Shown here piece by piece: positions 1 through 12,600 of a stretch of 64,000 nucleotides of DNA; position 1 is the first letter of the stretch; each line of letters opens with the position of its first letter. Source of the DNA: Branchiostoma floridae (taxonomy: Eukaryota > Chordata > Leptocardii > Amphioxiformes > Branchiostomatidae); NCBI RefSeq assembly GCF_000003815.2, contig NC_049993.1, positions 17,763,139-17,827,138 of the forward strand, given 5' to 3'. A model generated the notes under the pieces. It had not been told where the DNA came from. It saw only the letters and a list, made by a program, of their open reading frames with translations, and ran no database searches. The translations under genes and the position numbers were made by a program.

Positions 1-512
1 TGCAACCCAAACTCACCCCTTCTGTTTTCCTTCTCTTCCCAGGAAACTCATATATTCCTTTAAGTTAATTAACACTTTTATTTCTCTTTTCCGTAAACGT
101 AAACATCCCAGCCGGGGGCCAGTTTAGAAATGGGACCCAAGTCTAAAGAGACCAAAGCTTTAAAATAATACTTTGAATTTTTTTCCCCAACAGTTTGGAG
201 CGTAGTTTTGAACAACACCTTTAATTGATGCATCCCAAACTTATTGTTTGTTTGTTTGTTTTATCTATTTTACCAGGGGTAACATGTCGCCTTTTCTAGG
301 CGCTTTTCAAGGTGCCCCGGGGGGGGGGGGGGGGGCCCAGACATACATATACAATGTACATACATATCAAATAAAATAAGAAGTAACATAATGTAAGAGA
401 ATTAAATTTGACGTATGCCCCTCAATACAAATCATAGCAACTTAGGAATAACCAATACATAATAATCATTCTACGATACAAGTAAATCCTTACCCTTTCT
501 TCTTCTCCTCAG

Positions 513-678
513 GAAACCCAGGAGGTTGACATCAGCTTTGGCAGCACCGGCAGCAGGTCAACGTCCTCTGAGACGTTGACCTCTGTGGGTGACCTGTCGT
601 TGCCGGGCGGGGAACCCAGGCTGTTGCCGTCCTCTCTGGAGCAGACAGTGGAGATCAACAAGGGGAACTCCAGCTTGG
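513..678 (+). CDS. MPDZ: Exon 1 in window: linker and start of PDZ A
   Basis: The acceptor is TTCTCCTCAG and the donor is GG|GTAAGG. It is read from phase 0 and ends in phase 1. It encodes a Ser/Thr-rich linker and then the first PDZ strand, [11 protein letters not shown], which resembles MPDZ PDZ6. The gene continues upstream of the window. Confidence 0.85.
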
Positions 679-3600
679 GTAAGGCGGGGGGCATGGGGTC
701 ATGAAATTTTGTGTTTTTGTGCTTATTAAGAGTTTGCTGAATAAATTGAGTTCTTTATACTTTGCTTAAGTGTGTAGAAGAGTACATTTTAGCTGGATAA
801 AGCTTAGCTGGATAAAGCTCTGAAGAAAAGAATAATTATTGGAACCTAGACTTTAGGAAATCTAATATCTAGAAAGACCCCTTTTGAAATTGAAGTACTT
901 CTTCAAACTAAAATGTATATTTTTGAATCATTTAAAGAATCGTAGAGATTTTTAAAGATTTGTTATTTAATGTAACTAGTGTGGTAAGATACAAAATACA
1001 TTTTGTAATATATTTACTCTTGAATACCAAAGGGCATACACATGTAGTACCCTTACACATTAGTACTACTGATTTTTACTTTCAAATTCAAAGTAGTTCG
1101 AGTGAAGGTAAGTAAAGTAGGAAGGAAGCAGTACCTAAGCATAAAGTTTGTTGGATGAAAGTGCAAAAATCGTCTTTTTCAGAAACAGGTCCGGGAGTGT
1201 CTGACAAGAGCTCAGTGAACTTAGGTTGGAGTTGGCATTTTTACCGCGGTGGTTCATTCCCCAAACTAGCCTGGAATCCACCCTGTTTTTACATGTATCT
1301 CCAGTGCACTCCTCTGATCATTTATTTCCCTACAGAATAGTCTTGTGGCCATCCAAATCCAAGCATTTGATTAGGTTTAGTATGAAGTCTAAATATCATA
1401 GATTGGGTACAGAATAATTCAGAAGCAGTGTAACTGGGATCGAAGGTCCAGATACCCATTCAGTTCCGGCTGCAACATTGCAATTTTTGGCTCAGAGCCA
1501 GTGTGAGCTCTTGCATTGTTCGGGTGAAAATTGTCAAATTATTGACTTTTTAAAAAAGTCATAATCAGACTACATGTATTGTAAGTGGGATGTATCAGAT
1601 CTAGGGGAGCGTACTGGAGATACATGACTGTACAATGCTAGGATAGATTCCAGGCTACTCCCAAAACTGCACTCAACCCTTTTCCCTGGTTTTCCCCCAG
1701 AAGTAGGCTTGGGGTGGAGGAATATGCTGTAGTTCCAGTTCCTGTGTGATTAGGCTTAGCCTGTTTACGCTAGTGCATAGTTGCCATTGGTGGTATAGGA
1801 AGTAGTGCAAGGTTTGCTTGTGGCAAAGGTTTAGGGTTTTTACAAGACACACTTCTTCCCTTGGTCATGTGTGTGGATTTGCCTAGACCCCATAGTTTTG
1901 AGATTTCAAAGTTTTTGCTAGTGTGACATGAAACTATAGACAGAATACTGTGGCCATTTGTATAGGGCCATTATGCTGTATGTGAAAATTTTAGTTACTC
2001 ATAGTCATACATTTGTATTTTGCTTTGTTTTTTAACTCGAAAACAATGTTAACTGGTTGGCTCCGGTACATGTAAGGCCGTTTATGCTTTATGCCTGTAC
2101 AAAGACTTGCTTCAATGTTAACTTATATAACTAGTTTAACTGTAATATCCAACACAAAAATTGGACTCACTAAAATTTTCGACTGAACAGCACCAGTCTT
2201 TGTCAAGGAAAGAACACCCCATTGCTGTTGTGATGTCACGCTACAAACTCACGGTTGCACAAATTGATATCTACTAACGATCTGCAGTTATTAAAAAATG
2301 ATTTTTTAATTAGATGAAAACAAATATTTTCTAATTACAGCAGATCATTAGTAGATATAAATTTGTGAAACCGTGAGTTTGTAGCTTTCATCATTATGCA
2401 CATGAAAAACATAGTTTCATTGCAGTGGTATGTACCAAAGTGCTGTATTTTGTCATAGAAAAAAATAATATTAGGGGCAATAAAACCTGATGACGTCATC
2501 AATGTGGCCCCCCAAAATCAGATTTAGAATTCTGTCATGCCCATCTTTCAATATTCGTTACGGCTCCATTCTTTCTTAATTCATTAATGAGACAACAATT
2601 GAAGGTCAAAATGCCAATTTAGCCAACCTACATTAAATTTTATAAATTCCTTAAACTAGTTCAATAATGACTACCAGGACAAATGAACTTTCAAGTTTCG
2701 ATGTTAACTCGTTGGCTTACTTCCAGGTTTGACCGTGAACCCCGACAAAGAGGGGAACGGGATCATCGTAAAGAGCATCACGCATGGCGGCGCCATCAGT
2801 AAGGACGGGCGTATCACCGTGAGCGACGTGATCACGGCTGTGAACGGAGAGAGCACCAAGGGGCTGAACATCTACCAGGCCAAGGCTCTGCTGAGGAGGC
2901 AGTCTCTGCTGGGTGGGGACATCAGGTGAGACTTTTGTTTGTTTGTTTGTTTGTTTATGTAACCGTGGGCGACGTGATCACGGCCGTGAACGGTGAGAGC
3001 ACCAAGGGGCTGAACATCTACCAGGCCAAGGCTCTGCTGAGGAGGCAGTCTCTTCTTGGTGGGGACATCAGGTGAGACTTTTGTTTGTTTGTTTGTTTGT
3101 TTATGTAACCGTGGGCGACGTGATCACGGCAGTGAACGGAGAGAGCACCAAGGGGCTGAACATCTACCAAGCCAAGGCTCTGCTCAGGAGGCAGTCACTA
3201 CTGGGTGGGGACATTAGGTGAGACTTTTGTTTGTTTGTTTGTTTGTTTGTTTGTTTGTTTATGTAACCGTGGGCGATGTGATCACGACCGTGAACGGAGA
3301 GAGCACCAAGGGTCTGAACATCTACCAAGCCAAGGCTCTACTAAGGAGGCAGTCTCTTCTTGGTGGGGACATCAGGTGAGACTTTTGTTTGTTTGTTTGT
3401 TTATGTAACCGTGGGCGACGTGATCACAGCTGTGAACGGAGAGAGCACCAAGGGTCTGAACATCTACCAGGCCAAGGCTCTGCTCAGGAGGCAGTCTCTG
3501 CTGGGTGGGGACATCAGGTGAGACTTTTGTTTGTTTGTTTGTTTATGTAACCGTGGGCGACGTGATCACGGCCGTGAACGGAGAGAGCACCAAGGGGCTG

Positions 3601-6600
3601 AACATCTACCAGGCCAAGGCTCTACTCAGGAGGCAGTCTCTACTGGGTGGGGACATCAGGTAAAACACAGTTTGGAAAAGACATTCAGGGCTCGAAATAC
3701 CACCTGCGTGCAGGTAAAATTGGAGCTGTGCAGGTATTTCTGATGTCTACCTGCACCTAACTTGCACATATCCATGTACTTGGTTTTATACATAAATGTC
3801 CTATAATGTAGGTGTATGTGGATTGTTATTGGCTGCATTGACTGTTACAACATCTATGAAAGTATAGAAGAAAAATAGCAATGGTTCGTCAACAATTTAT
3901 GAATGATCCATACTTCATAAATTCAGTGATGCAGGTAAAATTTGTCTGGTGCAGGTAATTTTCAGTGTTACCTGCACCAGTGCAGGTATGCAGAAAAAAG
4001 CATTTTGAGCCCTGACATTGTAGAAAGTGCCCAGTCAAATTTGCCTAAGAAGACTCTCTGGACTGATAAAATCTGGTCTATGTGGAAAAAACAGGTCACT
4101 TACATGTATACCCCCCTCACATTAGGCGAAAATCGATCGGACGACGAGTCTGCGAGCTCTGAATAATGAGGAGGCATGACCCTGACGGGAAGGGGGGAAC
4201 TCTGCCATTTCTTCATCGGCATCAGGGTCTTGCCTCCTCGTAATTTAGAGGTCGCAGACTCGTCGTCTGATCGATTTTTGCCTAATGTGAGGGGGTATAA
4301 GGACACGTCAGGTCATACTAAGTGTGTCAATGGAAAAAGTGGTCCACCAAACAGCGGTCACATTGGGCAGGTTGTCCTTATGTAGGGTGGGTCTCTTGTC
4401 TAAGTTTGATTGGATAAAAGTGAACAGCTTATTCAAAGCAATAAAATCTTCAGATTTGGGCCCTCGTCAGGTACAAATGACCAAACATTTAGCACACAGG
4501 ATATTTTTCAGTGCATTTTTGTTTAAAAACTTTGTTGGTGGAAGACATCATAGAAGGACTAAATTTTCTTAGACTTAATAATGTTTTTGGATTGAATATA
4601 AATGTAAATACTTAACAAATTAATTTTGTCTTCAATAAATGATTTTTCAATATAACAGGATGGATGTCTATCTCACTTTGATTTGAATTTTTGAACAACT
4701 TGCATGTACAGCTTCAGTAACTGTTGTTGTGACGACTGTGAAGTAACCACGGTGATGTTGTTTATTTGTTGTGTCTCCATGGTGACGTGTTTGTTGTTTG
4801 TCTGTCCCCCCGACCATGCATCCTAGAGATAATGACAACAGCAGGTTCATTCTAAGGTACCCATCATGCCCCTCTCCTCTGTAGTACCCACAATCCTCCA
4901 TTTCACTTTTTTGAATTTTTGCACCATTTTTGAGCTTTTTTGATCACATTTTTTTTCATTTTTTCGTATCATGAATTTCATCAACTGCATGTACTTGTAG
5001 CCTCTTTTCTTGGTTTTCAATTAAAGGGTCTTATTCAAAGACATAAAGATTCATGCAAGACATTAAAACATGATTAGCAGTGCAATCGTAAGCATACAAA
5101 CTATCTCGTTTGCGTATAATCCTAGCAAACATGTGTATATTGATTAATGAAAAGGTCTGGAAATAAATGTCAACCATAACTGTCTCTTCCCTGCCCCTCA
5201 CTGCCTCGTAACCTAAAGGAACTGTCACAGGTAAGGGTGAATCTGGATTGTAGCCGGTAAAACTGCCCATCGGCGTACTTATCATACACCAGTTTTGCAG
5301 GCATGTACTGATAATTGGTTGTAATTACACAAAACGACCTGGCATGCCTAACACCTTGATATTCAAGGCCTTGTTTAAGCTACATGCATCTTTTAAAAGT
5401 TGTCCTTACGGTATTTAGTGACAATGAGTTTCACTGTTTGATAGGTCAAGGGAAAAACGAGTTGTTAAATATCTGTCTGTGTTTAATGCATTTGTAAAGA
5501 TGTACATCACTTTTATATGTTCCTGTCTGTCTGTTCCCTCATAAAAGAGAATAAAGAAGGGCTAGCACTAGCACCCCTTCTTGTACCGATGCTAGTAAAA
5601 TCTTACAGTAACTTCCAGAAGCAAGGATAACAATGATAACGTTAACTCTCATGATTCCATTGGATGCCATAATGCAGACACATGAAAAAAATACATGCAT
5701 TTAAAGCGATTCTAACTAAGGGATGTACACCAATGCAGCTTCAATATCCCAGGATATTAAGGTACATTCAAGACAATCTTGAGAAGGCTTCTGTAACATG
5801 TCTTTTTTTTTATGTGGCAGTATTCTTGCAACCAATGGAAATATGAGAGTTGATGTTATGCCATTAGACTAATCTCCAAGCAGATCCTACGGTAGCATAA
5901 TATAGACTCAAAAGCCGGCTTAGGAGTGTGTTTTGCTGCATGGCAAATGGACACCTCTTGGCTAGAACTACACTCCTTGGCCAGTTTGGTACTTATGCCA
6001 ATGTAGGATCTGGATCTGCTTGGAGATAACCATTAGACATGAAAACAACAAAAACACAGCATGGTAGAATATAGGATATAGGAGAATTCTTGTACACAAC
6101 CAAAATTAAACTTGCTTACGTTTCGGTGTCTATCAGACACCTTCCTCAGAGCTTAGAGCTTAATTCCTCAGAGCTGTCTGAAAGACACCGAAACCTAAGC
6201 AAGTAAGCTTAATTTGGATATATACAAGAATTCTCCTATATCCTATATTCTACCAACCTGATGAAATTATTTTCGGAAACAAAAACACAACTTACAATGC
6301 GGCACCCATGTTGGTTTATGTTGTATTTAGTTAGAATAACACCCCTATGTTATGTTGGTTCGGTCCCATAGTCAGTCCGACCGCCGACTCCTACTGTATC
6401 GCCATGTTGGAATAAAGCTCCTCGATATAGTTGCATCGTGTGCCCAAGAGTCGTTCCCTTATAGCGATCCTTGTCCATACTGGCGATGTACAATCATTTT
6501 CATCCGTTTTCCCAGCATCACCTTCATCAAGGCAGAAGACATTGCCACCTACAAGGAGACCGCAGCAGCGGCACAGACCAGTTTTACCACATCGGTGGTC

Positions 6601-9600
6601 ACCAGGACTCCTGAACCCAGCCGCCCTCCCCCACAACTCCCCACTGTCCCTCCCCCACCTACCAACCAGGAGAGGTAAGACTGCAGTGTGTGTTTGGGAT
6701 TGTTTGGACCAAGATGGGGATGACCCTTTGGCTCAACTGGTACATGTAGCAGCCTTACAGTTGAGCTCCTGGTTCCAATTACATGTAGTTGGTAACTGGA
6801 AGACCCGGTTCAAGAGGTGGAAGGGCCTCTCATTTGGGGCAGCACCTGTCTTTCGGCGTAAAGTGGGGTCCCAATTATTCGAGTAGGCGCCTCCCTTTAA
6901 TAATATATTCTTCTACAGAAGCAGCAAGGAAACTTGCTGCTCAATATGTGTACCGTCATCATCATCATCAATAGGTACAAACAAAATGATCAGTCACCAA
7001 GATACGTCTAACCTACATGTACATACCTATAGAGTGTGTGTCATCTAAGGTCTTGATTACTACTTTTGCCAGAAGCAGTCATTTTTGACAGCATTTTACT
7101 AATCTAGCTCAATTCTTTGCTCAGCTTCTCACCCAAATCTTAAGTTACGCTTGCAGCTCTAAGACTCTGACATTATCAACTCTATCTTCACTGCAGCTGC
7201 AGTCTATGACCATCAGAATGCATTAAACAACCGTAGCTTTTTATATATTTCTATGCTCTGTAATTATACGTTTTCACTTCTCTTTCTCCTGCTGCCATAT
7301 TATTAAGGATTTATCCATTCCGAAACATGTATTCTCGGTATGCAAGAAGGTTAGTGGCAACATCTACCGTCAACGTGTTGTCTCCCACTCCCAATATCCC
7401 TGTACTCGTACACTGTATCTGTACCAATCAACAGTCTCATGTGGTCATCAGGTCATTCCCTCCTGAATATATTTTTTTGTTGCCACTCCTCTGTGAATGT
7501 TTTTTTATTTGTTACCATGATTGTACAATGTGCTACATTGAATGTATATGCTCATGTATCTATATCAGACTTGTGTGTTATGTGGGGTTATTTTGTGAAG
7601 ATCATGAATTTCAAAATGTTATCACAGTCAATGTTGGTGTCTGACTTGTTGGAATCACAAGGACACAGAATTCTACACAGTCATGTGAAACACAGTGACT
7701 GATTTGATATCAATGAAATTTCTTTGTAATTCTAACTCTTTGACAGATGTCACTGAATACACTATGGGAATGAGACTTTAGCAACAATTGAAATTTATCA
7801 TTATTATGGATCATGCCTATAGTATACAATCCAAGCAATACTGGTGACCTGTGATACTTCATGTCGGTGTGTGTTTAGTTCTTCCGATATTTGGGATATC
7901 AAGAAACAAGAAATACCGTGTGTAAATCAAACCTTATAAGCCTATAAAACAAGCCGTACAATTCGAATGACAGGTTTCTATCCTTTTCCATTCACAGCCC
8001 CAGCCAGGACAAGCCTTTCTTCAGTCCGTACCAGTCCCAGAAGATACAGAAGATGTCTCCTCCGGCCCACCTGAAGCCCTTCACGACCATCTCACCCGCC
8101 AAGTCTGGGGAACCCACCAAGATGGTACAGATCTACAGGGAACCCAACCAGTCACTGGGTAGGTTATGGTGTCACATTACATATCATATTACACTCTGTA
8201 ACCTGATCTACAGGGAACCCAACCAGTCTCTGGGTAGGTTATGGTGTCACATTACATATCATATTACACTCTGTAACCTGATCTACTGGGAACCCAACCA
8301 GTCACTGGGTAGGTTATGGTGTCACATTACATATCATATTATACTCTGTAACCTGATCTACAGGGAACCCAACCAGTCACTGGGTAGGTAATGGTGTCAC
8401 ATAACATATCATATTACACTCTGTAACCTGATCTACAGGGAACCCAACCAGTCACTGGGTAAGGTAATGGTGTCACAGAACATATCATATTACACTCTGT
8501 AACCTGATCTACAGGGAACCCAACCAGTCACTGGGTAGGTTATGGTGTCACATTACATATCATATTACACTCTGTAACCTGATCTACAGGGAAACCAACC
8601 AGTCTCTGGGTAGGTTATGGTGTCACATTACATATCATATTACACTCTGTAACCTGATCTACAGGGAACCCAAGCAGTCTCTGGGTAGGTTATGGTGTCA
8701 CATTACATATCATATTACACTCTGTAACCTGATCTACAGGGAACCCAAGCAGTCACTGGGTAGGTTATGGTGTCACATTACATATCATATTACACTCTGT
8801 AACCTGATCTACAGGGAACCCAACCAGTCTCTGGGTAGGTTATGGTGTCACATTACATATCATATTACACTCTGTAACCTGATCTACAGGGAACCCAACC
8901 AGTCACTGGGTAGGTTATGGTGTCACAGAACATATCATATTACACTCTGTAACCTGATCTACAGGGAACCCAACCAGTCACTGGGTAGGTTATGGTGTCA
9001 CAATACATATCATATTACACTCTGTAACCTGATTTACAGGGAACCCAACCAGTCACTGGGTAGGTTTTGGTGTCACATTACATATCATATTACACTCTGT
9101 AACCTGATCTACAGGGAACCCAACCAGTCACTGGGTAGGTTATGGTGTCACATTACATATCATATTACACTCTGTAACCTGATCTACAGGGAACCCAACC
9201 AGTCACTGGGTAGGTTATGGTGTCACATTACATATCATATTACACTCTGTAACCTGATCTACAGGGAACCCAACCAGTCACTGGTTAGGTTATGGTGTCA
9301 CATTACATATCATATTACACTCTGTAACCTGATCTACAGGGAACCCAACCAGTCACTGGGTAGGTTATGGTGTCACATTACATATCATATTACACTCGGT
9401 AACCTGATCTACAGGAACCCAACCAGTCACTGGGTAGGTTATGGTGTCACATTACATATCATATTACACTCTGTAACCTGATCTACAGGAACCCAACCAG
9501 TCACTGGGTAGGTTATGGTGTCACATTACATATCATATTACACTCTGTAACCCTTCACTACCACCTCACCTGCCAACACATTATATTCTGTCCCAAAATG

Positions 9601-12600
9601 TACATAGAGAACATGGCATATTCAAATGTATAGAAGTGTAGATACATGACTGTATGATTTGTATTTCCAGGCATCAGTATTGTAGGAGGGAAGTCGATGG
9701 TAGTGAACCGTACAGAGGTGCAGTGTCAGGGAATCTTCATTAAGCACATGTACATAATACATTATAGCATATAGAAAATTGATGTACATGTAGTAAGAAG
9801 ATGTGTAATTTGTATTTCCAGGCATCAGTATTGTAGGAGGGAAGTCGATGGTAGTGAACCGTACAGAGGTGCAGTGTCAGGGAATCTTCATCAAACATGT
9901 TCTGGAGGAAAGTCCAGCCGGCAAGGACGGAAACCTCAAGCCTGGGGACAGGGTGCTGGAGGTACGCTTTCAGATTTATTACAGTCATAGTTTGATCTGC
10001 TTACACTGGAATGGAAGCTAATCTGGAAGCAGATCCTACGGTAGCATCAGAGATTAAGTATCAAAAGCTGTCAGTGGAGTGAAGCCGGCCTAGGAGTGTG
10101 TTTGGCTACCAGAGGCTCCCAGTGGCTGATGACTCCCTTTGGCCAGCTGGACTCCTTAGCCAGCTTTGATACTATCTTATGTCACTGGTAAATCTGCCTG
10201 GAGATTTGATGGGACCCTACTCTTTTAGATAAGTGTGGTGAGATATGTCTCTCCTCAAACATTGGAACTCAGGCTCTCAGTCTCACCAGAAAGGACATCC
10301 CTAGTTGAAGCTAGGGATCCAAACCTAGACCCTCTTAACCACATTCAAGACGATCTTGCCACCTTGTTCTTTGCTGTAAATAACAAACAAATGTTCCGCA
10401 GGTTGATGGAATGGACCTGCGCGAGGCCAGTCATGACCAGGCGGTTGAGGTGGTGCGTAACGCTGGGAACCCTGTCTGCTTCCTCATACACAGTGTAATA
10501 TGATATGTAATATGATATGTAATGTTTCCAGGTTGATGGCATGGACCTGCGAGAGGCGAGTCATGACCAGGCGGTTGAGGTGGTGCGTAACGCTGGGAAC
10601 CCTGTCTGCTTCCTCATACACAGTGTAATATGATATGTAATATGATATGTAATGTTTCCAGGTTGATGGAATGGACCTGCGCGAGGCCAGTCATGACCAG
10701 GCGGTTGAGGTGGTGCGTAACGCTGGGAACCCTGTCTGCTTCCTCATACACAGTGTAATATGATATGTAATATGATATGTAATGTTTCCAGGTTGATGGA
10801 ATGGACCTGCGCGAGGCCAGTCATGACCAGGCGGTTGAGGTGGTGCGTAACGCTGGGAACCCTGTCTGCTTCCTCATACACAGTGTAATATGATATGTAA
10901 TATGATATGTAATGTTTCCAGGTTGATGGAATGGACCTGCGAGAGGCGAGTCATGACCAGGCGGTTGAGGTGGTGCGTAACGCTGGGAACCCTGTCTGCT
11001 TCCTCATACACAGTGTAATATGATATGTAATATGATATGTAATGTTTCCAGGTTGATGGCATGGACCTGCGAGAGGCGAGTCATGACCAGGCGGTTGAGG
11101 TGGTGCGTAACGCTGGGAACCCTGTCTGCTTCCTCATACAGAGGCTGGCACCGTCCGGACAGGAGGCGGTAGGTTCACTTTAAACAAAAACAGTTAATTT
11201 CTTTTTTGATTAATTAAAGTCTAGGTTTTGGCAAGAGCTCCTCGTATGTATATAATATATAAGTCATATATGTTTATAAATCAGTCAAGGTGATTAGATG
11301 AATGTAGATATTATATAATTAGCTACACCAAAAAGTATAAAAATCTATAATAATTAGCTACACTCAAGCAACTGGATATGGTTTTGGAAACGGTCAGACG
11401 TTTCAACTGGAATCTACCAGTTTTCGTTAGTAACACGTCTGACCGTTTCCAAAACCGTATCCAGTTGCTTGATGAGTAACTACTTGTTGGTGTATCATTT
11501 TACCTGGATGTCTAACCTTCATCGACGTATATTATTAGCTAGCTGTAAGGACTTTTATGTAGTTTGTATGTCTTTGTGTTCGTTATCTTTTTATGTCCAG
11601 GAAGATTAGTTGCTTACAGATCGTGCATGTTAGTTACTGGACTTAATAGAGTATCCAACATATCCAATCATTGGTGCAACAGCCATTCAAAGTGCATGAC
11701 TTGTACTGTATTTCAGACTCCAAAATTGCTTGTAGAGAACGAGTTTATATTTACAATGTAAAGCAATGTAGTCTATTGGTGCATCTATGAAAGTTACATG
11801 TAGACATACTGGTGGTAAGGGAGTCTTGCTCTAAAAAAGTAACTCGAGCAATAATTGGATAAATTCTGTTAACAGATATTTCAGGTACAATATGAAGGTC
11901 AATGACGAAAAATAGTGGAAAATCTGTGCAGTTGCCTGAGTGACTGAAAATAGTTGTATCTGGTGGCATGGTGATAAATCACACACACATAGTCTGTAAA
12001 TAGACTGCTTCACAACTAAATAGAAAACACATGCTATCATTTACATGTACGTGTATATACTAGTAACATGCAGGGCGGTGTATAGCATGGTATGAGGCAT
12101 AGATTTCCATCATTTATGTTTAAATCTTTCATACACTATTAGGTTAATATGTTCCCTATGCATATGGCACATGCCTTTGGATAATGTAGAATTTGAGTCT
12201 TTAAAAAAGAAATGTCCCTCAGCAAAGGACCAACAACCTTTTCCAATGACCAACCCACAATGTGAAAACAGTTGCGATTGATTAAATTCCAGCTATCAGA
12301 TTCCATGGAAATATCGCCCGGCCCAGTGCTAGAAGCCGGGGTAGAGCAACAAGTCGCTGAGGTACGTTTGGTCCAAGCCGGCCTGAACCAACATTCTGCT
12401 GGATTCTTTTTTTGTTTTTGTTTTAATTTGTTTTTGTTTTTTTCTGCCAAATAAACAAGCAGTAGCATGTAGCACATCCCCAAATTTTCCAAAGCCTCTT
12501 TCTTCTTATTAAATTTGTTTTCTCAAGCTCCTGTAGTAATAAACCATGGTTATTTAAATGACATTGTAGTACCCTTGCCCTCTTTTGCATGGATTTGCTA

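Noticed and set aside
1-60. CTCTTCCCAG followed by GAAACTCATATATTCC, like the exon 1 acceptor
   Set aside because: Similarity is limited to the pyrimidine tract and six bases, so I could not support a duplicate exon edge.
8129-9570. CRISPR-like regular array
   Set aside because: Units are head-to-tail copies without variable spacers, derived from an exon end in a eukaryotic gene.
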